A DNA stretch of 64,000 nucleotides, from assembly GCA_033977485.1 (NCBI GenBank), contig CM066984.1, positions 108,533,691 through 108,597,690 on the forward strand, written 5' to 3'. Origin of the DNA: Hydrangea macrophylla. Its lineage: Eukaryota; Streptophyta; Magnoliopsida; Cornales; Hydrangeaceae. The notes beneath the pieces are model-generated. The model searched no databases and was not told the origin of the DNA. It saw nothing but the letters and a program-made list of their open reading frames with translations. Numbering within the stretch: the first letter of the stretch is position 1; each line of letters opens with the position of its first letter. Below are positions 12,413 to 21,883 of the stretch, piece by piece. The position numbers and the translations under genes are program-made.

Positions 12413-12602
12413 ATTTTTTGTATGTGGTTCGGACCTGTTAATGAAGGTACCTACGTCCACGGGTGTGTCTGAGCACGTTCACTAGCAGATCACCGGCGGG
12501 CCTGGTGAGCCAACAAAGAGGGGCGGCACTACCAGTAATACCGGCCGGGTGTATGCGTATAATGGTGAATTATAGAGGTGCTGTGTAGACTGAGAAGTTG
12601 GC
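12325..12602 (-). repeat. Truncated 3' LTR of the Tat-like element
   Basis: It matches 27498-27773 almost exactly, including a (GA)n tract at about 12367-12408. It stops at about 12602, where gag coding sequence is joined to it without pol. Confidence 0.9.
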
Positions 12603-13136
12603 GGCAGTTTCATCAAGATCGTAGATGCTGAGCTTCTCTTGATTAAATCGGCCGGTGAACTCCTTGAGGGTCTCATTATTCCTTTGTATAACCGTCAGTA
12701 GGTGTATGTCAGGCTTTGACCATTCGTGCATACCGGTGAACTGGCTGATGAACTGCTTGCCGAGTCGTTTGAAACTGCAGACTGATCGGGGCTCCAAGGA
12801 GTAGAACCACTGCATGGCCGGGCCTTTCAAAGTGCTGGGGAAAGCTAGGCAGTGTAGCTCATCGGAATTGGTGGCCAGGGTCATCTGAGCCTTATAGGTC
12901 CGGAAGTGGTCGATCGGGCTTCTCGAGCCATTATAGGGATCTAGGCGAGGCTGGTTGAATTTGCGCGGGATGGAGAATCTCGTGATTTGGCTGGAAAACG
13001 GTGACTCTGTCTCGGTATTAGCTTGATTCGGAACACGATTTTGACCAAGCTTCTTGGCCACTCCATCGATCTGCTTCTGCAAGTCCTTGATTCGAGCTTC
13101 CACTTCTTCCCGACCGGTATCTGAGGAACTAGTCGG
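12603..13136 (-). pseudogene. Tat-like gag, C-terminal part (retrotransposon gag domain)
   Basis: Minus-strand reading gives a short coiled start (MEARIKDLQKQIDGV) and then the gag domain: YNGSRSPIDHFRTYKAQMTL, STLKGPAMQWFYSLEP and FKRLGKQFISQF, a layout typical of Retrotrans_gag. Coding runs to about 12603, then passes into LTR sequence because of a deletion, so the last ~11 residues of the open frame are LTR-derived. The upstream half of the same gag is at 26975-27435. The two halves are not in the same frame across the Athila junction, so at least one further frame change is present. Confidence 0.8.
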
Positions 13137-13374
13137 GTTCGTGATGAGAGCTGATATTAACTTAATATTAGCTCGATAAGGAGTAAAAACTGACTGGATA
13201 TAACTTCATTTCTCTAGTTTTGCCTGCAATTGTGTTTAATTTGTTTCTTTACACAATGATATGTTTTTCGTGGTATGTTGTTGTGTTTGGCTTTGTAAGT
13301 GCAGGTTCTGAAGCTAAAGGGAATTACAAGTTGAAAGGAATAACTCAAGAAACAAATTGATGAAGTCTTGATAC

Positions 13375-13489
13375 CAATCGATTGACATAGTGTCAATCGA
13401 TTGACATGTTTTCCTTACCAATCGATTGAACTATTTGTCAATCGATTGACATCTTTTTTCAATCGATTGACATCTTTGTCAATCGATTG
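13375..13489. repeat. Phased CAATCGATTG array A (upstream of TATA)
   Basis: Six perfect 10-bp palindromes CAATCGATTG start at 13375, 13394, 13419, 13439, 13460 and 13480. Several extend to the 14-mer GTCAATCGATTGAC. Steps are 19, 25, 20, 21 and 20 bp. The array ends about 108 bp before the TATA box. The 3' LTR has the same array at +12,207. Confidence 0.97.
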
Positions 13490-13596
13490 ACTTAAACTGG
13501 AAACAGCTTGTTTTAATGGCGCAGGATCTCAGCAATCAGGCGACGACCAGCCGTTATGGAATGAACCTGGACGCTTCTAGCTCATTTTTCTGACAT

Positions 13597-13604
13597 TATA
13601 TATA
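13597..13604 (+). promoter_or_regulatory. Athila LTR TATA box
   Basis: TATATATA followed by GAGGAG sits about 455 bp into the LTR, downstream of array A. It is the likely core promoter. The 3' LTR copy is at 25804-25811. Confidence 0.7.
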
Positions 13605-13977
13605 GAGGAGAATTGAGAGGGCAGAGGGTTGGCTTATTTTTGTATTGTTTTTTTTGTAGGAATTTCCTCCATTTTTGTTTTAAGCAAGTTCAAGTTAGAC
13701 GATACTTTGGTTTCGAATACATTCGTGAGTTCAGGTTCATTCTTGTTGTTATTGTCTTAGACTTTGATTGTAAATCTGTTTTAGTCATAGTTTGGTTTTG
13801 ATTAGATTTCGAAATTCATAGCTTATAGATTTAATCGATGCCAATGTTTACTCTCACTTTTCAGTTTATTTGTATTTATTCAGTTCTAAACATGCGTGAG
13901 TAGAACTCTGGTTGGGAATAATGTGAAGAAGCATTGTTCCCAGCCCTCTGCCATGATTCTGTGAAAGAGTCAATGCC

Positions 13978-14097
13978 AATCGATTGGATACAGTATCCAA
14001 TCGATTGGCATAGACTCCAAGTCAATCGATTGATATACGTGTCAATCGATTGAAAGCCATTCCATGTCAATCGATTGACATTAAGTCAATCGATTGA
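13978..14097. repeat. Phased CAATCGATTG array B (downstream of TATA)
   Basis: Six CAATCGATTG sites start at 13978, 13998, 14023, 14043, 14068 and 14088, with steps of exactly 20, 25, 20, 25 and 20 bp, a 45-bp dyad unit. The array lies 374-493 bp downstream of the TATA box. In the 3' LTR the third site is mutated (CAATTGATTG near 26230). Confidence 0.97.
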
Positions 14098-14773
14098 TAT
14101 GATTATGACTTGGGTTTACTCCTTTCTGTATTTCAGTAACTTTTGTTTCAGAAACTAGGTCCAAATTGATCTTTCAAGTTCAAATTGTAATCTGATTTTG
14201 GAATAAAAGCTCTTTCGATTAGTTAAATCTATGAACACTCATAACAAACACCTCGAGTATTATATACTCAATTTGTTAGTTATTGTTCATGGGTTTAATT
14301 AACTACTTATTTCAGTTCTTCATAAATAAGTAAGGTAAACAAACCACTAAATATGCAAGATACACATACCTAGTGTCTAGAATGCTTAACTTAATCATTT
14401 TGAAATAAGGAATACTCTAAGGATAAAACCCCAACTGTTCGTTCTTGTTAAAATCATGGTAGTGGCTGGTACTTTGTGGATTCACATGTTCCCAACTCTT
14501 TTTCATATTTGATTTATATCACAGTTTTTAATCTTATCTAGTTAAGTCTTAGCTTCACTTTAAATTGTTTCTTCTATTTCTTTTAGGACTGTTAGACCCC
14601 CCCCTACTACAAGAATTCATCTTTTATTTTATTTTAGGATTCAATCTAGATTCTTCCGCCTTTACATTCCGTCCTTTGGGATTCGACCCGGTCTTACCGG
14701 TTTTTAACGCGACGCGACCGTCTACACTTGGACGTACTCTTTAGAGAACACATTTCAAGTCGTGTCAAGTTTT

Positions 14774-14791
14774 TGGCGCCGTTGCCGGGGA
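14774..14791 (+). other. Athila primer-binding site
   Basis: TGGCGCCGTTGCCGGGGA lies six bases after the LTR end. It matches the PBS usual for plant Athila elements, complementary to a tRNA-Asp 3' end as known for that lineage. Confidence 0.85.
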
Positions 14792-14897
14792 CGGTAACGA
14801 AGGCCAGGAATTTAGATTTGATCCAATCTTTTCTTATCCCATTTCTATCTTTCTTTTTGTTCTTCAGAACACAAAGTTGCATTGCTTGTGTCCTTCT

Positions 14898-16313
14898 ATG
14901 TCCTTTGATTCCACTGAAGCCTTCATCACAAATCTTTTTGAAGATCCAATCCATAGTGCTGATAATCCCATTTTTACCCCATCTACTTCTAACTCAATGT
15001 CTGATACGGAGAGCCAACAAGGAGAGAATAGGCATGACCTCATCGATGACGGTCAGCGACCTTTACGAGAACTCTTGGCCCCTGATCGAACAGCCACACC
15101 TTCTTGTATCCGCATCCCCCCACACACAGGTACATTCCATTTCCGTAATGGGATGATTCAACTTTTACCCACATTTCATGGGATGGATAAAGAGAAGGCG
15201 TACTTGCACATTCGAGATTTCGAAGATGTTTGTGGCACTTTCACAGATCAGACTTGCCCAAGTGATATAATCCGACTAAAGTTTTTTCCCTTCACCTTGA
15301 AGGACAAAGCGAAGTCATGGTTGTTGTCACTTAAACCAAATTCGATTTCGACTTGGCCAGCAATTCATGAAGCTTTTCTCAAAAAGTTCTTCCCTAACCG
15401 GTTAACAACTGACATCTTGAGACAAATCAAGATGTATAATCAAAAAGAGGAAGAAACTTTTGCTGAGGCATGGGAGCGTTTCAAGGATTTGTTACTGCTC
15501 TGCCCGCATCATGGTTCTGAGAAGTGGCGAACGATAAGCTTCTTCTTTGATGGCCTAAATCCAAAGTCGAAGAAGCTCGTAGAAACTACGAGTGACGGTG
15601 AGTTCATGAGTAAAAATGCTGACCAAGCAGAAGCTCATTTTGAATGGTTAGCAGAACATGCACCGGAATGGGAAACTCAAGTGACGAGAACTCAACCCAG
15701 TTCGAGTTCGAGTAAAAAGAGCATTTATCAACTGAAGGCGGAAGATGGCTTATTGGAGAAATACGAGCAACTAGCTCGTAAATTGGAAGTTTTGGAAGCA
15801 AAGAAGGACTCGGTAATACAATTTGCATCTGAAGAATCCTGTTCGAGTTGTCTACAGATGGGGCATACCTCTCAACATTGCCAAATATACCCTGTTTACC
15901 AAGAACAGAGTTCAGTGGAGGTACATGCTGTAAATGCCCCTAACCGTTTCAACCCCAATGATAGGTGGAGTCACCCTGGTTTCGATCATAGAAACAGTGC
16001 TGCTGCAGCAAACCCATCTCAACAGTGGCAGCCAAATAAAGGAAACCAGTACCGACCTCAGAACCAAGGGTACCACCAGAGTTACCAACCTCCTCCTACT
16101 TATCAACAAAGTCAAGGGTATCACCAGAACCAATATCAAAATCATTCACCTCAATCCAACTACAATCAGGGAAGCAACAACCAACTCTCACCAAACACTT
16201 ATGTGCCACCCCATAAGAAGGCACAAGAGGACCCTAATACACTCATGATGCAGCAGATGATGCAGCTAATGAGTAAACTCAATACAAGTGTAGAGAGGTT
16301 AGCTGCCCAATAA
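14898..16313 (+). CDS. Athila Gag polyprotein
   Basis: The first ATG in a good position is at 14898 (MSFDSTEAF), giving 471 residues to TAA at 16311-16313. The central gag domain includes FFPFTLKDKAKSWLLSLKPN and FLKKFFPNRLTTDILRQIK. A CCHC zinc knuckle CSSCLQMGHTSQHC (15840-15881) marks nucleocapsid. The C-terminus is rich in Gln and Asn. Gag should form the virus-like particle and package RNA. The stop is in the same frame as pol at 16332, and the text after it (from GDRERT) reads on as a normal Athila gag-pol junction. The TAA is thus either a nonsense mutation or a readthrough stop. Confidence 0.88.
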   Translation: MSFDSTEAFITNLFEDPIHSADNPIFTPSTSNSMSDTESQQGENRHDLIDDGQRPLRELLAPDRTATPSCIRIPPHTGTFHFRNGMIQLLPTFHGMDKEKAYLHIRDFEDVCGTFTDQTCPSDIIRLKFFPFTLKDKAKSWLLSLKPNSISTWPAIHEAFLKKFFPNRLTTDILRQIKMYNQKEEETFAEAWERFKDLLLLCPHHGSEKWRTISFFFDGLNPKSKKLVETTSDGEFMSKNADQAEAHFEWLAEHAPEWETQVTRTQPSSSSSKKSIYQLKAEDGLLEKYEQLARKLEVLEAKKDSVIQFASEESCSSCLQMGHTSQHCQIYPVYQEQSSVEVHAVNAPNRFNPNDRWSHPGFDHRNSAAAANPSQQWQPNKGNQYRPQNQGYHQSYQPPPTYQQSQGYHQNQYQNHSPQSNYNQGSNNQLSPNTYVPPHKKAQEDPNTLMMQQMMQLMSKLNTSVERLAAQ

Positions 16314-16331
16314 GGGGATCGAGAACGAACT

Positions 16332-19300
16332 ATGTTCCCTGCACAGCCAGAGCAAAATCCTAAAGGCCAACACTCGGGTACAGGATCCTCGGGATCTGGA
16401 CCACATGAGGAGGCCAAGGCGGTAACTGTGTTGAGGAGTGGAAAAGAAATTGAGAAAGTCTCTTTGCCCTCACAACCTGTAGTTAGTGATGAAGAAGAGG
16501 CAGAGAATGAAGAAGAATTGGTGGAAGAAGGAAAAGAGGGCGAAACAGTTGAGCCCAAAATAACAATTCCTGAGGATAATGAAATAAAGAGAAGACCTGG
16601 AAAAGAACCTCTCATCGAGGAGGCACCCAAATGTCCTTTTCCGGCACCATATCCTCAGAGGTTGAAGAAACCTCAACAAGAAACGAAAAGTCAGGAGTTT
16701 CTGGAGTTATTCAAGCAGGTAAAGATCAATCTCCCACTCCTAGACGCAATTAAACAAGTGCCTTCCTACGCCAAGTTCCTTAAAGACTTGTGCACTGTAA
16801 AGAGGAAGCAAAGTGTTAAGAAGAGTGCTTACTTGGCATGCCAGGCAAGTGCGATCGTAAAACACGATTTGCCTCCTAAATACAAGGATCCAGGCACACC
16901 AATAGTTTCTTGTATAATCGGTCAGAAGAAAGTGAACAATGCGTTACTCGATTTAGGATCGAGTGTTAATCTCTTACCTTACACTGTTTATCAACAGTTA
17001 GGGTTAGGAGAACTTAAGCCCACTCGCATTACCCTTCAACTGGCAGATCGATCAATCAAATACCCGCGAGGAGTTTTAGAAGACGTTCTGGTCCAGATTG
17101 ACACTTTTGTCTTCCCTGTGGACTTCGTTATCCTAGACACCGAACCAGTACACAATGCTAAATCTCAGATTCCGGTGATCTTTGGACGTCCTTTCCTCGC
17201 GACAATTGATGCGACGATCAAAGTAAGGAGTGGAGTTATGACCGTTGTTTTTGGGAATATGACATTAAATATCAAGATCTTTTCAAATCCAAAAATTGAA
17301 GATTTTGATGATGAGGAAGAGGAGGCGAATTGGGTAGAAGCAGTAATTCAAGATTGCTTTGATTCAACTGCTCACTCTGATCCTGTGGAGTCCGTTATGA
17401 CTAACTCATGTTACGAATTGGAAAGATACACTCCACAAGATGAAAGAATGAGTCAGATTTGTTCTATCTTGGAGATTACTGAAGAGGAAGTTGCAAGAAC
17501 AATGTGGACGGCTCAATATGAGCAGCTACCGCCAAAGACCAAGTTGGCTGTGCCGTCAAACTTACAATTTCCAGAGTTAGAACTGAAAGAGCTCCCAAAA
17601 GAATTGAAATATGTATTCCTGGGAGAAGAGAAGACCTTTCCTGTAATAATTTCATCTGTTTTAAATCACGAACAGGAAGGCAAACTGATACAGTTGCTTA
17701 AGCAACACAGGAGTGCGTTAGGATGGATCGTTGCTGATTTAAGAGGAATTAGTCCATCTATATGCACCCACAGGATTTACCTTGAGGAAGATGCCAAACC
17801 TTGTCGGCAAATGCAAAGGCGTCTTAACCCAAACATGCAAGAGGTGGTGAAGAAGGAAGTTTTGAAGTTACTGGATGTTGGGGTTATTTATCCAATTTCG
17901 GATAGTCCTTGGGTAAGCCCAACTCAAGTAGTGCCGAAGAAAGCTGGCATTACAGTGGTAGAAAATAAAGCAGGAGAATTGGTACCCACACGTGTAACCA
18001 CGAGCTGGCGCATGTGTATTGACTATCGAAGGTTGAATGCGGTTACTCGGAAAGATCATTTTCCATTGCCCTTTATGGATCAAATGCTCGAAAGGGTAGC
18101 GGGTCACCAATTCTATTGTTTCCTGGACGGTTATAGTGGTTATAACCAAATAGAAATTGATCCTGCTGATCAAGAGAAAACCACTTTTACCTGCCCGTTT
18201 GGAACATTTGCATATCGCCGGATGCCGTTCGGATTGTGCAACGCACCTGCTACTTTTCAGCGGTGCATGCTGAGCATCTTCAGCGATATGGTAGAGAAGA
18301 TTATGGAGGTTTTTATGGACGATTTCTCTGTATTTGGAAGCAGCTTTGATGATTGCTTGGAAAACCTCCAGAAAGTCTTGAAGAGATGTGAGGAAAAGAA
18401 TTTGGTCCTCAACTGGGAGAAATGTCACTTTATGGTGACAAAAGGGATTGTCTTGGGACATATCGTGTCTGCTGAGGGAATACAAGTAGACAAGGCAAAG
18501 ATCGATATAATTTCCAATCTTCCTGTCCCCACTACAGTTAAAGAAATACGATCGTTTCTAGGTCACGCCGGTTTCTACCGGAGGTTTATTAAGGATTTCA
18601 GTGCTGTATCTAGACCACTATGTCAACTCCTTGTTAAGGACCAACCTTTTGAGTGGAACAGCAAGTGTCAGGAATCTTTTGATGAACTCAAACATCACCT
18701 AACAACAGCTCCAATAATGCAATCTCCGGATTGGAGTCTTCCTTTTGAGCTGATGTGTGATGCGAGTGACACAGCGATCGGAGCTGTTTTAGGGCAAAGG
18801 AAAGACAAAAAGCCTACTGTGATCTACTACGCTAGCAGAACCCTTGATGGAGCTCAACGTAATTACTCTACTACCGAAAAGGAGTTGCTAGCAATTGTGT
18901 TTGCATTGGAGAAATTCAGGCAATACCTAATTGGCTCGCAGATCATTTGCTTCACCGATCATGCTGCATTGAAGTATCTGCTCTCCAAAAAGGAAACAAA
19001 ACAGCGATTGATACGCTGGATTCTTCTGCTCCAAGAATTTGATTTGGTTATCAAAGATAAAAAGGGAGTGGAGAATGTTGTTGCTGATCACCTCTCACGA
19101 TTAACGTTTGAAGACAATTCCTCACAACCTATTCCAATCAGTGAATCTTTCCCAGATGAGCAACTTTTTGCAGCTACTAGCTTGCCCTGGTATGCTGACA
19201 TTGTCAATTACCTGGCAACAGGGGAGACCCCATCTCATTGGTCCACCCCTGACAAAAAAAGGTTTCTGTCCATCGCCCGATGGTTTTACTTTGATGATCC

Positions 19301-19520
19301 ATACTTGTTTAAGTACTGTGCGGATCAAGTAATAAGGCGATGCGTCCCTGAGGAAGATATCTCTCATATCTTAGCTTCATGCCACTCAGAAGCTTGTGGT
19401 GGCCATTTCTCAGCCCAGAAAACTGCTCACAAAGTATTTAGTAGTGGTTTCTACTGGCCAACAGTTTTCAAAGACTGTTATGCATTTTGTAGAGCATGTG
19501 CTAGATGCCAAATGCTATGA
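16332..19520 (+). CDS. Athila Pol: protease, reverse transcriptase, RNase H, integrase N-terminus
   Basis: From ATG 16332 the frame runs 1,062 residues. The protease motif LLDLGSSVNLLPYTVY starts near residue 205; the Athila-type Asp-Leu-Gly replaces Asp-Ser-Gly. RT shows WRMCIDYRRLN (about 560), the palm motif VFMDDFS (about 660) and FLGHAGFYRRF. RNase H begins near 808 (MCDASD) and contains STTEKELLAIVFALEKF and FTDHAALKYLL. The integrase HHCC domain starts near 1017 (CHSEACGGHFS...CRACARC). A TGA at 19518-19520 ends the frame just after the zinc domain, where Gly is usual in relatives. Reading continues in the same frame at 19524, so this is a recent nonsense change in an otherwise intact pol. 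Confidence 0.92.
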   Translation: MFPAQPEQNPKGQHSGTGSSGSGPHEEAKAVTVLRSGKEIEKVSLPSQPVVSDEEEAENEEELVEEGKEGETVEPKITIPEDNEIKRRPGKEPLIEEAPKCPFPAPYPQRLKKPQQETKSQEFLELFKQVKINLPLLDAIKQVPSYAKFLKDLCTVKRKQSVKKSAYLACQASAIVKHDLPPKYKDPGTPIVSCIIGQKKVNNALLDLGSSVNLLPYTVYQQLGLGELKPTRITLQLADRSIKYPRGVLEDVLVQIDTFVFPVDFVILDTEPVHNAKSQIPVIFGRPFLATIDATIKVRSGVMTVVFGNMTLNIKIFSNPKIEDFDDEEEEANWVEAVIQDCFDSTAHSDPVESVMTNSCYELERYTPQDERMSQICSILEITEEEVARTMWTAQYEQLPPKTKLAVPSNLQFPELELKELPKELKYVFLGEEKTFPVIISSVLNHEQEGKLIQLLKQHRSALGWIVADLRGISPSICTHRIYLEEDAKPCRQMQRRLNPNMQEVVKKEVLKLLDVGVIYPISDSPWVSPTQVVPKKAGITVVENKAGELVPTRVTTSWRMCIDYRRLNAVTRKDHFPLPFMDQMLERVAGHQFYCFLDGYSGYNQIEIDPADQEKTTFTCPFGTFAYRRMPFGLCNAPATFQRCMLSIFSDMVEKIMEVFMDDFSVFGSSFDDCLENLQKVLKRCEEKNLVLNWEKCHFMVTKGIVLGHIVSAEGIQVDKAKIDIISNLPVPTTVKEIRSFLGHAGFYRRFIKDFSAVSRPLCQLLVKDQPFEWNSKCQESFDELKHHLTTAPIMQSPDWSLPFELMCDASDTAIGAVLGQRKDKKPTVIYYASRTLDGAQRNYSTTEKELLAIVFALEKFRQYLIGSQIICFTDHAALKYLLSKKETKQRLIRWILLLQEFDLVIKDKKGVENVVADHLSRLTFEDNSSQPIPISESFPDEQLFAATSLPWYADIVNYLATGETPSHWSTPDKKRFLSIARWFYFDDPYLFKYCADQVIRRCVPEEDISHILASCHSEACGGHFSAQKTAHKVFSSGFYWPTVFKDCYAFCRACARCQML

Positions 19521-19523
19521 AGT

Positions 19524-20480
19524 TTGTCAAAGAGAAATGAGATGCCGATGACCCCGATCATTACCATTGAAATCTTCGATTGCTGGGGCATCGACTTCAT
19601 GGGACCATTCCCGCCATCCTCTCATTATGAATATATCCTCTTGGCAGTCGAATATGTGTCCAAGTGGGTTGAAGCCATTCCGACAAGGAGAAATGATCAC
19701 AGAACAGTGATCTCATTCTTAAAGGAGAATATTCTGTCAAGATTCGGAACACCAAAGGCCATGATTAGTGATCGTGGAACCCATTTCTGCAATAAACCCT
19801 TTGAGGCGCTGATGAAGAAATATGGGGTCAACCATAAGGTTGCTTTATCATATCACCCACAGTCAAATGGACAGGCAGAGTTAGCCAACAGGGAGATCAA
19901 ACATATCCTGGAAAAGACTGTTAACACCAATAGAAAGGATTGGTCGTCGCGTTTAACTGATGCTTTGTGGGCGTACAAGACAGCGTATAAGACGAATCTT
20001 GGGATGTCTCCTTACAGGCTAATTTATGGAAAAGCTTGCCACTTGCCCGTGGAATTGGAGCATAAGGCATACTGGGCCACTAGATTGCTAAATTTTGACA
20101 TTCATGAAAGTGGTACACTGAGGAAACTACAACTCAATGAGTTGGAAGAGATCAGGAATGATGCTTATGATCGTGCTCGAACTTATAAGTCAAAATTAAA
20201 AGCTAAGCATGATCAATCGATCCTGAGAAAGAAGCTTGAACCGGGACAGAAAGTTTTACTTTACGATTCAAAGCTTCATCTCTTTCCCGGGAAGCTGAGG
20301 TCGAGGTGGATAGGACCTTTCATTGTCAAGGAAGTGTTTCCACACGGAGCAGTGGAAATCGTTAATTCCAAGAATGGTAATGCTTTCAAAGTCAATGGGC
20401 AACGTTTAAAACCATTTTTGGAGAAGTTCGAACCAGAATCAGAGACCATCCAATTGGATGATCCTGATTATTCTTCTTGA
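19524..20480 (+). CDS. Athila integrase catalytic core and C-terminus (after an in-frame stop)
   Basis: This is the same frame as the preceding pol section, separated by one TGA. The catalytic triad is complete: Asp in GIDFMG (codon 19593), Asp in MISDRG (19770) and Glu in [12 protein letters not shown] (19878), with 35 residues between the second Asp and Glu. The C-terminal GPF domain reads [20 protein letters not shown]. No chromodomain follows, as expected for Athila. Stop TGA at 20478-20480. The piece is unlikely to be made alone; it depends on readthrough of 19518-19520 or on enzyme supplied by another copy. Confidence 0.88.
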   Translation: MSKRNEMPMTPIITIEIFDCWGIDFMGPFPPSSHYEYILLAVEYVSKWVEAIPTRRNDHRTVISFLKENILSRFGTPKAMISDRGTHFCNKPFEALMKKYGVNHKVALSYHPQSNGQAELANREIKHILEKTVNTNRKDWSSRLTDALWAYKTAYKTNLGMSPYRLIYGKACHLPVELEHKAYWATRLLNFDIHESGTLRKLQLNELEEIRNDAYDRARTYKSKLKAKHDQSILRKKLEPGQKVLLYDSKLHLFPGKLRSRWIGPFIVKEVFPHGAVEIVNSKNGNAFKVNGQRLKPFLEKFEPESETIQLDDPDYSS

Positions 20481-20559
20481 AAAATCTTGAGAACCTTGTG
20501 TTGTTGTATAGTAGCTTTCTTTTCTTGTGTGCTTCTTTATTTTCTTTTTCCTCTTATTC

Positions 20560-20586
20560 TAATTCTGTCTTTTTGATTGGCTATAG
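20560..20586 (+). promoter_or_regulatory. Candidate 3' splice site before the small ORF
   Basis: A pyrimidine-rich stretch leads to GGCTATAG at 20586 with the ATG at 20588. Spliced subgenomic RNAs are known for some plant env-class gypsy elements; here it is inferred only. Confidence 0.35.
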
Positions 20587-20872
20587 GATGAATCCATTGC
20601 ACTTCCTGCCACATTTGCTCTACCATGGGGTCCGTTCTCCAGGAACCCCAGAACCGAGGGAGCAAGAAAGGCCAATTTTCACTCCACTATCCGGCTCATG
20701 CTCAGATTCCCCTAATGCAGAAATCACCAATATGAATACCTGGGATTTGCTATGCGCTGTTCGAGAGATTCTGGATGATCTTCAGTTGAACTCGAATGGA
20801 GAAGTTGTGGAGTACTCTGTGGATTATGCTGTGGGAGAAGACTTTTCTTCCCTTGAACCCGAGCAGAATTGA
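20587..20872 (+). CDS. Small ORF after Athila pol, function unknown
   Basis: An ATG at 20588 opens 94 residues (MNPLHFLPHLLYHGVRSP...) ending TGA at 20872. The C-terminus is acidic (EILDDLQLNSNGEVVEYSVD). Upstream lies a long pyrimidine-rich run and CTATAG, so the ATG follows a plausible 3' splice site by two bases. No domain is recognised. It may be a short protein from a spliced RNA, or the first part of a longer leader; coding status is uncertain. Confidence 0.4.
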
Positions 20873-21149
20873 TAATTCCTATGGCAAATGAATAAAGACA
20901 GAACTTTGTTTCTTGTTTTCTTTGTGATTGTTTGTTTCCCAACCAAGATCTTGTACTCTTTGGATGATAATAATCCATTTTGAACTGTGAATTGATGATG
21001 TTTGGAATAAATTCTTCCTATTTGTTTGATTGATGAGTCCAATGCTTGTTTGAATGATCAAAAAGTCTTGTTTCCGTCTTACAAATGCATTCTTAAACTG
21101 TTGGGGGTGATCACATGAGGATAATTTGGGTTCCCATGAATTTCTTATT

Positions 21150-21268
21150 CAATCGATTGATATTAATGTCAATCGATTGGTATAAACAGTTGTCAATCGA
21201 TTGACAATTTTATCAATCGATTGACTTAATTTGTGTTCAATCGATTGACATATATTGTCAATCGATTG
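21150..21268. repeat. Phased CAATCGATTG array C (internal region)
   Basis: Six CAATCGATTG palindromes start at 21150, 21170, 21194, 21214, 21238 and 21259, with steps of 20, 24, 20, 24 and 21 bp. The array lies between the small ORF and the third ORF, outside the LTRs. Confidence 0.97.
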
Positions 21269-21741
21269 AAACCCCCTCCAGGCGTATTGTATACTCTTCT
21301 CCCTCTCCCTCATTTCAATTCAAATCCTGAGAGGGAGAGGGAGGAGGCGATTTCCAGAGACGAGTGCAGTAAACCCTTCCCCATACATTCATCATCGTCC
21401 TCATTCATCATCATCCCTCACCATCTTCATCATCTTCATCTTCATCACCACTGCCGCGGCCACTGTCCTCGCATGGATAGAGGATAAAGAGAAAGGAGAG
21501 GGATTCGAGCCCCATTTCATCACCATCATCATATTCATTATCATCAATCTCGTCGTCATCTCTTGTGGGGGCAAACTCTATACCGCGTTTTTGATCAAGG
21601 TAACTCACAAAACCCATTTCCCATTTTCATCATTTCTGATTCAAAACGAAAGAGGGAGCCCCTCATGGTCTTAAGACCATTAATTTGATGAAAGGGGGAC
21701 GTGAGACCTTGTTGTGGGCAGCCCCTTGGAATTGCTGATGT

Positions 21742-21814
21742 CAATCGATTGACATCAGGGATCAATCGATTGGAACTCAACCTCAATCGATTGAAATCTT
21801 ATGTCAATCGATTG
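21742..21814. repeat. Phased CAATCGATTG array D (before the third ORF)
   Basis: Four sites start at 21742, 21763, 21784 and 21805, with a constant 21-bp step (two helical turns). The array ends 70 bp before the ATG of the third ORF. Confidence 0.97.
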
Positions 21815-21854
21815 ACATAAACAGAGAAGCAGATTCTCAATTTCTTCATTCTAA

Positions 21855-21878
21855 CTCTCTGTTGTGCTCCTCTTGCAG
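21855..21878 (+). promoter_or_regulatory. Candidate 3' splice site for the third ORF
   Basis: CTCTGTTGTGCTCCTCTTGCAG is a strong plant-like polypyrimidine-AG acceptor ending at 21878, six bases before the ATG at 21884. It would allow the ORF to be translated from a spliced RNA rather than from the genomic RNA. Confidence 0.5.
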
Positions 21879-21883
21879 CTCCC

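Larger units (their letters stand above)
13142..14767 (+). repeat. Athila 5' LTR
   Basis: Starts TGATGAGAGCTGATATT and ends TTCAAGTCGTGTCA. It contains two palindrome arrays and a TATA box, and is followed after six bases by the primer-binding site. The 3' copy lies exactly 12,207 bp downstream. Confidence 0.95.

Noticed and set aside
13375..14097. CRISPR-like regular repeats
   Set aside because: The repeat is only 10 bp and palindromic, spacers are 9-15 bp, and the DNA is clearly a plant LTR with the same array in the other LTR.
14728..15156. 142-residue frame overlapping the start of Athila gag
   Set aside because: Alternative frame across the PBS and gag start; the gag frame carries the conserved domain.
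17868..18485. 205-residue minus-strand frame inside Athila pol
   Set aside because: Antisense shadow of the RT coding region; no recognisable domain.
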